64,000 nucleotides of DNA, taken from the NCBI GenBank assembly GCA_963762435.1, contig CAVXLN010000011.1, positions 1 through 64,000 of the forward strand, in the 5' to 3' direction. The notes under the pieces are model-generated. The model was not told the DNA's origin and searched no databases. It saw only the letters and a list, made by a program, of their open reading frames with translations. Source of the DNA: JAXDMU01 sp963762435. GTDB taxonomy: Bacteria; Pseudomonadota; Alphaproteobacteria; ATCC43930; CGMCC-115725. Shown here piece after piece: positions 6,958 through 15,783 of this stretch (the stretch's first letter is position 1; each line of letters opens with the position of its first letter). The position numbers were made by a program, and so were the translations under genes.

Positions 6958-9120
6958 ATGGCGGCCTTTCCGCGGCCGCCGATCCGATTGTTCGGACGGG
7001 AGGCGGATCTGGCGACCATCCTGTCGTTGCTCGATCACGCGCGGCTGCTGACGCTCGCTGGTCCCGGCGGCATCGGCAAGACCAGTCTTTGCCTGGAAGT
7101 GGCACGCGCAGCGGGCCCCCGTTATCGAGACGGGATCGTCTTCGTCGATCTCTCGGTGCTGCAGGATCCGTCGCTCGTGGCGAGCCAGGTGGCGACGGCC
7201 CTTGGGATCGAGCTCGGAGGCGACACCGCACCGGCGGAATTGATCGCACGCTGGCTGAAGCCTCGGCAGCTTCTGATCCTGCTCGATAATTGCGAGCATG
7301 TCGTCGAGGCGGTGGCGCCGCTCGCCGAATCTATCTTGGCGGCCGCCCCTTCCGTGAGCTTGCTGGCAACGAGCCGGGAGCCGCTTTCCTGCGTCGGCGA
7401 GCAGGTCTATCGCCTGCCGTTGCTGTCGGTCCCCTCGGATGGGGTAGCATCGGCGGCGGAGGCGCTGGCGACCCCGGCCGTCGCCCTGCTGGTCGCCAGA
7501 CTGCAGGCAGCCGATCTGCGCTTTGAACTGAGCGACGGCATGGCAGCGACGGCGGGTGCTATCTGCCGTCGGCTCGACGGCTTGCCGCTTGCCATCGAAA
7601 TGGTGGGCGCACTGGCACCCGCTCTCGGCCTGGCGGCGGTCGCGGCCCGGCTGGAGGAACTGTTCCGCTTGACCGACGGCATGATTCGGACGGCAGCCCC
7701 TCGTCACCGCTCGCTCGAGGCGGCGCTTGATTGGAGCCATGCGCTGCTGGCGCCGGTCGAGCAGGTGATGCTGCGCCGGCTTGCCATATTTCCGGGCCCC
7801 TTCTCGCTTGTGGCCGTCGAAGCCGTCATCTCTGATGAAGCAGTTAGTCGCCGCCAGTGCGGCGCCGTGCTGGCCGTGCTGGTGCGCAAATCGCTCGTGT
7901 CGATCGACCCGACGGTCGTGCCCTCGCCCTATCGGCTGCTCGAGACCATCCGCACCTATGCCAGCGAAAAGCTCGACGCTGCCGACGAGCGCCACCTGCT
8001 TCAGAAGCGTCATGCGGGTTGCCTCTCCAGCATTCTGGCGGGCAGCGTGGGGGACTGGGCGAGTATGGGCGATGACGCCTGGATCGATCGCTATGGCTGG
8101 CTCATCGCGGATTTGCGGACTGCCTTGGGCTGGTGCTTCGGCCCTGATGGCGATGTCAGACAAGGCGTCGTGATCGTCGGTCATTCGTGCGTCCTCTGGC
8201 ATATGCTGAATCTGGATGGTGAAGGACGCCGCTGGGCCGAGCGAGCGGCAACGGTGCTTGACCCCGACATGCCCGACGACGACGCGGCCCGGTTATGGTT
8301 CGCGATTGGATACTTGACTGGCCCACGCTCGCCCGATCGCGCGATCCGGGCCCTGCAAAAGGCCGCCGAATTGTTCCGCCGATCGGATAAGCCGGATGAG
8401 CGGGGCAGTGTGCTCGCCATGCTTGGCCAGGGACTATGCCTATCCGGCCAGATAGCGGCCGCCGCGGAAGCGCTGACCGAGGCGCGGACGCTGCTTAATC
8501 GAAGTAAAGACAAGCGGCATCTCGGGAATTGCGCGATGGCATTTGCCATCATTCTTGCTACCAAGGGAGCCTGGGCGACGGCACGGCAAGAACAGGAGCT
8601 GGCCCTGAGCCTGCTTGAGGCGGCTGGTGCCAGGCGGCGGGTAGTGACGGCCTTGGGCCATTTCGCCAATATCATGTGGGCCGAGGGTGCGATCGCGGCG
8701 GCAATTGAAACCAACAGGGATTTCCTGGCTCTGACACGGCGCGAAGGGTATCGGCGCCAGATCGGCCGCGCTGGCGGCAATCTCGTGGGAATGCCCACTG
8801 AACAGGGCAATTTGGACGAAGCAATTCTTGCCGCGCGCGAGGCTGTACCGTTCTGCCGCGAAGACGAATATATCGACTGGCTGTTCACGCATTTGGCGCT
8901 GCTTGCCGCCAAGAGGGGCAGGCTGGAAGACGCGGCCCGGCTATGGGGCTATGCGGACCGCGGCCCAAACCTCGCTGGTCGGCAGGTCAATGAGCGGCGG
9001 GCGATCGAGACGCTCGCAGCGCTGCTGCTGGACGAATTGGATCCAGACCGGCTGGAGACGTTAAGGCTGGAGGGCGGCTATCTGGACGAAGATCACGCCG
9101 TCGCGCTTGCACTTGCTTGA
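6958..9120 (+). CDS. NB-ATPase / TPR transcriptional regulator, 5'-truncated
   Basis: Related to large regulators built of an N-terminal winged helix, an NB-ARC-like ATPase and C-terminal TPR helices (COG3903-like). Here the ATPase is complete: P-loop LAGPGGIGKTSL, Walker B LLILLDNCEHVVEA, sensor LLATSREPLSC and the RLDGLPLAIEMVGAL block, then a helical TPR-like C-terminal half to the stop at 9120. Only the last strand of the winged helix survives upstream in frame (WVVTVPRRGYRFAGPV, about 6880-6930); before it the frame is the kinase promoter. The first usable ATG is 6958, with a weak ribosome-binding site. Without its DNA-binding domain it cannot act as the usual regulator, so it is a decaying gene or a re-purposed ATPase. 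Confidence 0.75.
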   Translation: MAAFPRPPIRLFGREADLATILSLLDHARLLTLAGPGGIGKTSLCLEVARAAGPRYRDGIVFVDLSVLQDPSLVASQVATALGIELGGDTAPAELIARWLKPRQLLILLDNCEHVVEAVAPLAESILAAAPSVSLLATSREPLSCVGEQVYRLPLLSVPSDGVASAAEALATPAVALLVARLQAADLRFELSDGMAATAGAICRRLDGLPLAIEMVGALAPALGLAAVAARLEELFRLTDGMIRTAAPRHRSLEAALDWSHALLAPVEQVMLRRLAIFPGPFSLVAVEAVISDEAVSRRQCGAVLAVLVRKSLVSIDPTVVPSPYRLLETIRTYASEKLDAADERHLLQKRHAGCLSSILAGSVGDWASMGDDAWIDRYGWLIADLRTALGWCFGPDGDVRQGVVIVGHSCVLWHMLNLDGEGRRWAERAATVLDPDMPDDDAARLWFAIGYLTGPRSPDRAIRALQKAAELFRRSDKPDERGSVLAMLGQGLCLSGQIAAAAEALTEARTLLNRSKDKRHLGNCAMAFAIILATKGAWATARQEQELALSLLEAAGARRRVVTALGHFANIMWAEGAIAAAIETNRDFLALTRREGYRRQIGRAGGNLVGMPTEQGNLDEAILAAREAVPFCREDEYIDWLFTHLALLAAKRGRLEDAARLWGYADRGPNLAGRQVNERRAIETLAALLLDELDPDRLETLRLEGGYLDEDHAVALALA

Positions 9121-9278
9121 CGAGCTGCTTGCGGGCGTCGAGGACCGCTCAGTCAACTGACTGTCGTCCGACTTGGCTCGACCCCAGCCCTCGGTACCGG
9201 CGCGGAAATCAGACCTTCCAACGATTATGGCTGAACGGAATTTCCGACCGCTGCCGATCAAGAACGGCCGTCGTTCCT

Positions 9279-9956
9279 CTAATCACCGAAACCGACGAAC
9301 ACGGTCGCGTCCGCTAGGGTCTTGCGTTCCGTCACGACCGCGTTGGCCGGGAAGCTTTCATCCGGCCAGCCGAGTGCTACGCTCTTCATGATGACTTGAT
9401 CATCGGCGATTCCGGCGTGCTCGCGCACGACCGGCGACTGCATGATGCCCTGGCTGTTGATCACAGCACCCAGACCGCGCGACCAGGCGGCGTTGACCAG
9501 AGCGTTGGTCACGGCGCCGCAGTCGAAGGGCGTATCGTCGCTGCCGTCCAACACGCGATCATAGGTTATGATCACGCAGACCGGCGCGTCGAACTGACGA
9601 AAGCCACGCATCACCCAGTCCTGGCGCTTGTCCTTGTCATCGCGCGCGATCCCCATCGCGGAGAATAATTGCTTGGCGACACCAACCTGCCTGTCGCGGT
9701 GCTGACCGGCAAATGCCTGGCCCGTGCGAAATTCGCGCGATTGCGGCACGCCCGCCGCCATCCGCTCAGTATTGCCGGCGCGGATCCGCTCCAGCGGTTC
9801 GCCGGTGATGATGTAGAAGTTCCAGGGTTGAGTGTTCATCGACGACGGTGCCCGCATCGCCAAAGCGATGATCTCCTCGATGAGCGCCTTGGGAACGGGA
9901 TCGGGCTTGTAGCCACGGATGCTCCGGCGGCCGAGGATAACATCGTCGAACTGCAT
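9279..9956 (-). CDS. Nitroreductase family oxidoreductase
   Basis: A 225-residue FMN-dependent NAD(P)H oxidoreductase. Typical N-terminal FMN-binding block (RRSIRGYKPDPVP, then MRAPSSMNTQPWNFYII), middle segment CGAVTNALVNAAWSRGLGAV, and a C-terminal tail with ALGWPDESFPANAVVTERKTL. Length and motifs fit the nitroreductase family of nitro-compound, enone or quinone reductases; the natural substrate cannot be read from sequence. It stands alone on the minus strand, 52 bp upstream of the secreted-protein gene that ends the next leftward run, and may be weakly transcribed with it. Confidence 0.9.
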   Translation of the reverse strand: MQFDDVILGRRSIRGYKPDPVPKALIEEIIALAMRAPSSMNTQPWNFYIITGEPLERIRAGNTERMAAGVPQSREFRTGQAFAGQHRDRQVGVAKQLFSAMGIARDDKDKRQDWVMRGFRQFDAPVCVIITYDRVLDGSDDTPFDCGAVTNALVNAAWSRGLGAVINSQGIMQSPVVREHAGIADDQVIMKSVALGWPDESFPANAVVTERKTLADATVFVGFGD

Positions 9957-10008
9957 GGAATGTCCCTAGAGTATGGCGTGTCAATCTGGATGGGAGCGGC
10001 GCGACACC

Positions 10009-10683
10009 CTAATTCCCCGAGCACACCAGCACGCCCGTCTGGCTCGTGCAATCCTTCGGCGCCGTGGCGGGCTTGTCGCTCGAGCCGGGTTTGCTCTCGA
10101 TCGGGTCTTCCAGATGGTCGGCTTCCCGGTTCCGCTCGCGCTCGGTGATCTCCCAGAGCTTCTTCTGGAGGGCGAGGGCGGCTTCGAGCTCCGCATTGTC
10201 GCTGTCCTTGGCCGTACTCTTGGGCGCGTCGCTCGCCTTCGGCAGCACGCGGACGATCTCGCCATAGATCTTGGTGAGGTCGGCGGTCGGATAGCCCGAA
10301 TTGCCCATCACCACGGTCGGCGCATTGATGCAGATCTCGATCCGCTTGTCGGTCACGTTGCGGATGCGGACATGGAAATAATCGGTGCCGCCCAGCCCCT
10401 CCATCCGCACCAGATGCTGCTCGAGCGCCGCGTCGAGCCCGACCTTCTTGCCATTGACGGTCAGGAACGTGTCGCCCAGCGCGTCGGGCACGCTTGCCAG
10501 CTGCACGCCATGGCCGGGCGCGGGCATCTCCTCATCGAGGCAGAAGGCGCTGACATCGGTGAAGGAGTGCGGCTCCAGCACATAGCAGCCCGGTGCCAGC
10601 ACCATGCGCTGGAACGGCACGTCGGCGGCCGCCGGCAACAGCGCCAGCGACAGGAACAGCAGCATCAACGCCAGGAATCGCAT
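10009..10683 (-). CDS. Secreted protein of unknown function
   Basis: A 224-residue protein with a clear signal peptide (MRFLALMLLFLSLALLPAAA, cleavage before DVPF). The mature region begins with a beta-rich domain containing three Cys (GCYVLEPHSF, FCLDEEM, EICINAP) and ends with a charged, probably coiled stretch (about 150-205: ELEAALALQKKLWEITERER) and a final Cys pair (DCTSQTGVLVC). No named family recognised. It follows the DHA2 exporter gene by only 4 bp, so it is translated from the same message; a periplasmic accessory role is inferred from that alone. Confidence 0.75.
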   Translation of the reverse strand: MRFLALMLLFLSLALLPAAADVPFQRMVLAPGCYVLEPHSFTDVSAFCLDEEMPAPGHGVQLASVPDALGDTFLTVNGKKVGLDAALEQHLVRMEGLGGTDYFHVRIRNVTDKRIEICINAPTVVMGNSGYPTADLTKIYGEIVRVLPKASDAPKSTAKDSDNAELEAALALQKKLWEITERERNREADHLEDPIESKPGSSDKPATAPKDCTSQTGVLVCSGN

Positions 10684-10687
10684 CGCC

Positions 10688-12241
10688 TCAGGCCCGCTTC
10701 TCGAGGTCGGGCGCTTTCAGCAGCGGCAGCGTCAGCAGGGCTGCCGCACAAAAGAAGCCCAAGAGCAGCCAGCATTCATTGAAGGCCATCACCTGGGCCG
10801 CACGATGCACCAAGAGCTCGATCGAGGGGGTGATCTTGTCGAGATTGGCGATCGGCTGGCCGGTGAAGGCGCCGGTCGGCACGCCCACGAAGGATGCCGC
10901 GGCCGCATCGCCGGCATGGAGCCGCGCCATCAGCCCCGGTATATGGCTCTCGGTGCGGATCTGCAGCAGCGTGTCGACGATCGCGATCCAGATGGCACCG
11001 CCCAGATTGCGCGCCAGATTGAAGATGGCGCTGGCATTGGCGAGATCGATGCCGTGGCGATGCTCGAGCGCCACCGAGGTGGTCGGGATGATGCACATGA
11101 GCACGCCGGCGCCACGCAGCACCTGCGGCCAGAACAGGCCCGCGAAATCGGTCTCCGGCGTCTCGAACCCGTTGATAAGGAGACCGGCGGCGAAGAGCGC
11201 ATAGCCGATACCGGTAAGCCAGCGCACCCCGATCCGCCGCACCAGCAGCACGGGGGCGGGCAGCGACAGCGTCTGCACCACGCCGGCCACCAGCATGGTC
11301 GTGCCGATCTCGAAGGCCGTGTGCAGCCGCACGAAACCCAGGAACACCGGCAGAAGATAGACCGAGCTATAGAGCACGCCGCCCAGCACGAAGCTGAAGA
11401 CGCAGCTGGTGGCGAAGCCGGTCTCGCCCAGCAGCCTGAGGTCGACCAGCGGCCGCGGGCTGGCCAGGCAGCGGCGCGCGGCCGCCCAGCCGCCGCCGAG
11501 GCTAATCGCGAACAGCAGCAGCGTGGTGAGGGCCGTCCAGCCATGGATCGGCCCTTCCTTGAGCCCGATCTCGAGGGAGGCCAGCGACAGCGCCATCAGA
11601 ATGAGCGTCGGCACATCGAGCCGCTCCTGCGCCGATGCATCGGCCGGCTCGGTATGGAGCAGCGCCATGGCGACACCCCAGGCGACGAGCCCGGGCCCGA
11701 GATTGATCAGGAACAGCCAGGGCCAGGAATAGGTGTCGGTGATATAGCCGCCCAGCGTCGGCCCGAGCATCGGTGCGGTCATGGCGAAGAGGCCGCCGAT
11801 GGCGCTCGCCTTCACATGGAGCCGCTCGGGAAACAGCATGAAGATCGCCGTGAAGGCGGCCGGGATCAGCACGCCGCCCGAAAAGCCCTGGGCGACGCGG
11901 AAGCAGATCAGCATGGCGAAGCCGTTGCTGACGGCGCAGCCGACACTGGCCGCCGTGAAGAGGGCGACAGCACTGAGGAACAGGACCCGCAGCGACAGGC
12001 GGACCGTCAGCCAGCCGGTCAGCGGGATGGCGACGATCTCGGCCGTGAGATAGGCGGTCTGGACCCAGCTCAGCGACTGGAACGGAATGCGCAGGCCGGC
12101 CTGGATCTCCGGCAGCGACGAGGCGACGATCTGGATATCGAGGATCGCCATGAACATGCCGAGGCACATGGCGAGGTAGCCAAGCCAGGTGCTGAGCGGA
12201 ACCGGTTCCGCCTCAGCCTCGAGGCTCGTCGCATAGGCCAT
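10688..12241 (-). CDS. DHA2-family MFS drug/solute exporter
   Basis: A 517-residue permease with about 14 hydrophobic segments, the size and topology of EmrB/QacA-type H+ antiporters. The first helix region carries MFMAILDIQIVASSLPEIQAGL, the signature seen after TM1 in this group (LDxTIVNVALP-like), and SWVQTAYLTAEIVAIPLTGWL follows. It would export hydrophobic or anionic compounds across the inner membrane. No EmrA-like membrane-fusion partner is visible; instead it sits between an MDR reductase gene (3 bp upstream) and a secreted-protein gene (4 bp downstream), all on one leftward transcript. Confidence 0.9.
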   Translation of the reverse strand: MAYATSLEAEAEPVPLSTWLGYLAMCLGMFMAILDIQIVASSLPEIQAGLRIPFQSLSWVQTAYLTAEIVAIPLTGWLTVRLSLRVLFLSAVALFTAASVGCAVSNGFAMLICFRVAQGFSGGVLIPAAFTAIFMLFPERLHVKASAIGGLFAMTAPMLGPTLGGYITDTYSWPWLFLINLGPGLVAWGVAMALLHTEPADASAQERLDVPTLILMALSLASLEIGLKEGPIHGWTALTTLLLFAISLGGGWAAARRCLASPRPLVDLRLLGETGFATSCVFSFVLGGVLYSSVYLLPVFLGFVRLHTAFEIGTTMLVAGVVQTLSLPAPVLLVRRIGVRWLTGIGYALFAAGLLINGFETPETDFAGLFWPQVLRGAGVLMCIIPTTSVALEHRHGIDLANASAIFNLARNLGGAIWIAIVDTLLQIRTESHIPGLMARLHAGDAAAASFVGVPTGAFTGQPIANLDKITPSIELLVHRAAQVMAFNECWLLLGFFCAAALLTLPLLKAPDLEKRA

Positions 12242-12244
12242 CGT

Positions 12245-13225
12245 TCAGCCGACCAGCAAAATCTTGCCGGTGCGGCCGGGCCGCTCGGCATGGGCGACTG
12301 CTTGGGCGATGTCGGCGAGGTCGTACTCGGCCTCGGCCGTCGGCACCATCTTGCCGCTGGTCAACAGGCGGAGCGTCTCGTTGAAGGCCTTCTCGCGCGC
12401 CTCGCGTGGGGTGGCGCGCACCCATTCGCTGAGCCAGAAGCCCATGACCGTGAGATTGCGGAAGATCAGCCGGGTCGGATCGATCGGCATCGGCTCGAGC
12501 GACAAGGCGCCATAGGAGACGAGTGTGGCACCATAGCCCACCGCCTCGGCGAGCTTGGCACCGGTGGCACCGCCGACCGCATCGATCGCCTTGGTCACCG
12601 GCACGCGGCCGGCGATGGCGGTCACCCGGCTCGCCACATCCTCATCCTCGGTCACGATGATGTGGGCAGCACCCGCCTCCTTGAGGGCTTCGACGCCGGC
12701 GCGGCGGCGGATGACGTTGATGAGATTGACGCCGTTCAGCGTCGCGAGCTGGATCACGAGCCGGCCCATCGTGGAGCCCGCCGCACTCTGGATCACCCAA
12801 TCGCCGGGCTGCGTCTTCAGCACCTCGAACAGCAAGAGATAGGCCGTCAGCGGATTGACCAGCATCTGGCAGGCGACGGCGTCGGGCAGATCCGGCGGGG
12901 CCGCCAGGAGTGCCGTCTGCGGCGCCAGGAAGGCCTCGCGCCAGGTCCCTTCGATGCCAAGCGGAATGACCCGCTGGCCGACCGTCCATTGCGTGACCTC
13001 GTCCCCGATCTCATCGACCCGCCCGACCGCCTCGAGGCCGGGCACGGCCGGCGGCTTCGGCAGCCTGCCATAGAGCCCGCGCACGGTCAGGAGATCGGCC
13101 GGATGGATCGGCCGCGCCAGCAGCCGCACACGCACCCCGTCGGGGCTCGGCTTCGGCAGCGGATCTTCGCGGAGCTTCAGCACCGACGCGGGTTCGCCGA
13201 ATTCTTCGAAGACCACGCTGCGCAT
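12245..13225 (-). CDS. MDR-superfamily zinc-type alcohol dehydrogenase / enoyl reductase
   Basis: A 326-residue medium-chain dehydrogenase/reductase. N-terminal GroES-like fold (VFEEFGEPASVLKL, HPADLLTVRGLYG, PAVPGLEAVGRV), then QMLVNPLTAYLLL and a Rossmann domain (GSTMGRLVIQLA). The NPLTAYLLL segment resembles the trans-2-enoyl-CoA reductase (MECR) branch rather than classical zinc alcohol dehydrogenases, and the usual zinc Cys/His ligands are not evident. The start at 13225 follows GGGAG; the frame upstream overlaps the neighbour and is rejected. It reduces an enone or enoyl thioester with NADPH by inference. First or second gene of the leftward run with the DHA2 exporter. Confidence 0.88.
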   Translation of the reverse strand: MRSVVFEEFGEPASVLKLREDPLPKPSPDGVRVRLLARPIHPADLLTVRGLYGRLPKPPAVPGLEAVGRVDEIGDEVTQWTVGQRVIPLGIEGTWREAFLAPQTALLAAPPDLPDAVACQMLVNPLTAYLLLFEVLKTQPGDWVIQSAAGSTMGRLVIQLATLNGVNLINVIRRRAGVEALKEAGAAHIIVTEDEDVASRVTAIAGRVPVTKAIDAVGGATGAKLAEAVGYGATLVSYGALSLEPMPIDPTRLIFRNLTVMGFWLSEWVRATPREAREKAFNETLRLLTSGKMVPTAEAEYDLADIAQAVAHAERPGRTGKILLVG

Positions 13226-13257
13226 CAAGACAACTCCCGCGGTTCTGGCTTTGCCGC

Positions 13258-14184
13258 CTACCAGGATTTCTGGGTCAGATAGTTCTGTGCCAGAAAACGG
13301 TAGAGGTCCTTGATCGTCTTCTCGTTGGCCACGGAAATTTCCGGCGTCACGGTCTGCCACTGCTCCAGTATGTCATCCCACAGCATCAGCTGCGCATGCA
13401 GCCGGTCACGCACGCCGCGGATCCGGGCGATCGTCTGATCCAGCGATTGCAGCGACATAACGATGCTTTTGGTCTCGGCATCGCCCTCGCCGAAGACCTT
13501 ATCGAACGCGTCATAGGGTTTGAGCAGGAGATTATTGACGCGGATCAGCTCTTCTTCGATCGTCTTGTCGGTCCGATAGGCGCGCCGGAAGGCCGCAACC
13601 TTGTTCTGCAGCTGCTTCAAGGCACCGTAGCGCTCGCGCAGCGCCTCGACATAGACGAGCTCGCGCGCCAGCTTGTCGATACGGAGTGCCGCTTCCGCCT
13701 CCTTCGACGCATCGAGCCCGATCGCCTGGGCCAGCTTGCCATAGCCGCCCTTGACCCGCGCCACCACGGCCGGATCGTCGACCAGCTGCAGGATCTCGAC
13801 CGCATCGGTCACGACGCGCTCCTGGCCGTTGAGCCAGCCATTGACTTGCAGTGTCATCCTGCCTTGCGCGATCTCGAGATGCGACTCATCGACCCGCCAG
13901 GAGGCGGTGCCGTCCAGGAGCTCCTGTGGAATCGAGTCGCCCGGCCGGATCACCTTCACATATTGCAGGCCGGCGATGACCGTCTCGATAAGGGCGGCAT
14001 CGGGCGTGCCTTCGAGCTGGAACTCGCGCACGACCGAGTTCAAAGGCAACAGCGCATTGAGCTCGCCCAGCGTGATCGCGAGGCACGGCTTGCGGTCGGA
14101 ACCGAGCAGGAAGCGCGCATCGGGGGTGCGGAAGACCGGATGCGCGAATTCGAACAGCGTGCTGCCGGCGGGTATTTTATCCAA
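13258..14184 (-). CDS. Conserved-looking protein of unknown function
   Basis: A 308-residue soluble protein with no signal peptide or membrane segment. The first 150 residues look alpha/beta (FEFAHPVFRTPDARFLLG, LGELNALLPLNSVVREFQLEG); the rest (about 160-300) is almost entirely charged helix, likely coiled coil (EAEAALRIDKLARELVYVEAL, KQLQNKVAAFRRAYR). The apparent start is a TTG at 14184: an in-frame stop lies just upstream and no ATG or GTG follows closely. I do not recognise the family. It is 32 bp upstream of the MDR reductase gene and may head that operon. Confidence 0.7.
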   Translation of the reverse strand: MDKIPAGSTLFEFAHPVFRTPDARFLLGSDRKPCLAITLGELNALLPLNSVVREFQLEGTPDAALIETVIAGLQYVKVIRPGDSIPQELLDGTASWRVDESHLEIAQGRMTLQVNGWLNGQERVVTDAVEILQLVDDPAVVARVKGGYGKLAQAIGLDASKEAEAALRIDKLARELVYVEALRERYGALKQLQNKVAAFRRAYRTDKTIEEELIRVNNLLLKPYDAFDKVFGEGDAETKSIVMSLQSLDQTIARIRGVRDRLHAQLMLWDDILEQWQTVTPEISVANEKTIKDLYRFLAQNYLTQKSW

Positions 14185-14303
14185 GGAACGCCCCGATCAT
14201 TGGCGGCGGCGCAGGCCGCTTTTACGATCCCGCGTCGGCGCCGCCAACCGGCATCCTGCCCAAAGGAGCGGCCAAGGTCTATTGATAAACGCTGATAGGA
14301 ATT

Positions 14304-15275
14304 TCAGCTTTCCGGCGAATTTGCCGCTTTTAGCTCGAGTTCTCGCCGCGCCTCGATGACCCGGACCAGGAATTCGTCCCGCCGCCGCTCCAGCTCGGCG
14401 ATGGACGCACCGCCGGTCTCGCGCTCGACGCCGTCGATAATCTGCTGCTGCAGCTCAGGCGTCAGCGACGGGCTGCCGAGCGACTGCCACCAGCTGACCG
14501 TGGCCGGCGCCAGGTGCCGCATATAATGTTCCATGCCGCCGGCACCGCCGGCGAGTGCGAAGGTCAGATGCGGTCCCATCAGGCCCCAGCGCAGCCCCGG
14601 CCCTTCCGAGATCGCGGCATCGACATCGGCGACGGTGGCGACGCCCTCGGCCACGAGATGCACCGCCTCGCGCCAGAGGGCCGCCTGCAGCCGGTTGGCG
14701 AGATGGCCCGGCACCTCGCGCCGGATCAGGATCGGATGCTTGCCGATCGACTTATAGAAATTCATCGCTTCCATGATGGTGCCATGGCCGGTCTTCAATC
14801 CGCCCACCACCTCGACCAGCGGCACGATATGCGGCGGGTTGAAGGGATGGCCGATGACGCAGCGTTCCGGGAAATTGCACCGCTCCTGCAGCCGGCTGAT
14901 CAGCAGGCCCGACGAGCTCGACGCGATCACCACCTCGCGCGGCAAGGCCGAATCGAGCCGGCGGATTAGCTCGATCTTGATCTCATAGCGCTCGGGCGCA
15001 CTTTCCTGCACGAAGTCGCAGCCATCGACGGCCGCCACCGGGTCGGCATTGAAACGCCAGCGCGTCGGCGATGCCGCGGCATCCATGCCCAGCCGCTCGA
15101 GGATCGGCCAGGCATCCTCGATCATCCGGGTGACGAAATCGCGCGCTCCGGGTGCAGGGTCGCTGACCGAGACCTCGAAACCGCGGCCCAGGAAATAGGC
15201 GGCCCAGCTGGCGCCGATCGTGCCGGCGCCGATCACGCCGATGCGTCTGATATTCGTCGCGTCCGGATCGACCAT
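14304..15275 (-). CDS. 3-hydroxyacyl-CoA dehydrogenase family (L-carnitine dehydrogenase-like)
   Basis: A 323-residue NAD-dependent dehydrogenase. Rossmann glycines at the N terminus (IGVIGAGTIGASWAAYF), the substrate-domain helices and the HPFNPPH loop (about 140-150) with the catalytic His of this superfamily. The HPFNPPHIVPLVEVVGG stretch and the length fit the L-carnitine / 3-hydroxybutyryl-CoA dehydrogenase branch, single-domain rather than fused to an enoyl hydratase. The start at 15275 has GGGAGGGG upstream; the frame beyond it enters the palindromic promoter. It would oxidise a 3-hydroxyacid or its CoA ester; exact substrate uncertain. It stands alone behind a complex operator-like repeat. 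Confidence 0.88.
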   Translation of the reverse strand: MVDPDATNIRRIGVIGAGTIGASWAAYFLGRGFEVSVSDPAPGARDFVTRMIEDAWPILERLGMDAAASPTRWRFNADPVAAVDGCDFVQESAPERYEIKIELIRRLDSALPREVVIASSSSGLLISRLQERCNFPERCVIGHPFNPPHIVPLVEVVGGLKTGHGTIMEAMNFYKSIGKHPILIRREVPGHLANRLQAALWREAVHLVAEGVATVADVDAAISEGPGLRWGLMGPHLTFALAGGAGGMEHYMRHLAPATVSWWQSLGSPSLTPELQQQIIDGVERETGGASIAELERRRDEFLVRVIEARRELELKAANSPES

Positions 15276-15296
15276 GGCGATCCCCTCCCTCGCTGA

Positions 15297-15356
15297 GAGA
15301 CCGTTATGAAAATGCGTGTCGGGCGCATTTTCGGTGCGCATTTTCAAAACAGTCTC
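15297..15356 (-). promoter_or_regulatory. Large inverted repeat in dehydrogenase promoter
   Basis: GAGACCGTTATGAAAATGCG (15297-15316) pairs with CGCATTTTCAAAACAGTCTC (15337-15356): 18 of 20 positions are complementary. Inside it a further GCGCATTTTC (15323-15332) repeats the right-arm core (15336-15345) at 13 bp. It sits 22-81 bp upstream of the dehydrogenase start, between divergent genes. Three copies of one decamer in two orientations look like binding sites of a repressor or activator rather than a terminator. The regulator is not in view. Confidence 0.55.
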
Positions 15357-15480
15357 TGGCCGCCTATGGTGGCGGCCGCGTTAACCAATGTCAAATGACC
15401 GATCCTTGAAACCAAGACACTCGCCCTCGGCGATCTCAAGCCTATATAAGCACCGACAGAGTTTTCCGCAGGATCGACCA

Positions 15481-15765
15481 ATGGACGACAACACCCGCAC
15501 CGAGCTCGAGGCCGCCGCGTTCCGGCGCCTGGTCGAGCATCTTCGGGAACGCACCGACGTGCAGAATATCGACCTGATGAATCTGGCGGGCTTCTGCCGC
15601 AACTGCCTGTCGCGCTGGTATCGCGAGGCGGCCGAGGCGCAGGGCGTGCCCGTCACCGATCCTCAAGCGCGCGAGATCGTCTATGGCATGCCCTATGACG
15701 AGTGGAAGGCCAAGCATCAGACGGGGGCACCCCAGCCGACGCCTGCCGCCGCGCACAAGCACTAA
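15481..15765 (+). CDS. DUF1244 family protein
   Basis: A 94-residue protein matching the DUF1244 family, common in Alphaproteobacteria: AAFRRLVEHLRERTDVQNID, the signature GFCRNCLSRWYREAAE with its Cys pair, then GMPYDEWKAKHQ. Function is not established; the CxxC-like pair suggests metal or thiol chemistry. The start at 15481 is preceded by a plausible GGATCG and matches family length. It lies 18 bp upstream of dapF on the same strand and probably leads that operon. The C-terminal tail (TGAPQPTPAAAHKH) is disordered. Confidence 0.9.
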   Translation: MDDNTRTELEAAAFRRLVEHLRERTDVQNIDLMNLAGFCRNCLSRWYREAAEAQGVPVTDPQAREIVYGMPYDEWKAKHQTGAPQPTPAAAHKH

Positions 15766-15783
15766 GGTTTCGGTTAGCTTCCC

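Noticed and set aside
10604..13282. An 892-residue open frame on the plus strand opposite the exporter and reductase genes
   Set aside because: Dominated by Gln/His/Arg/Glu with no motif; antisense to well-supported MFS and MDR genes.
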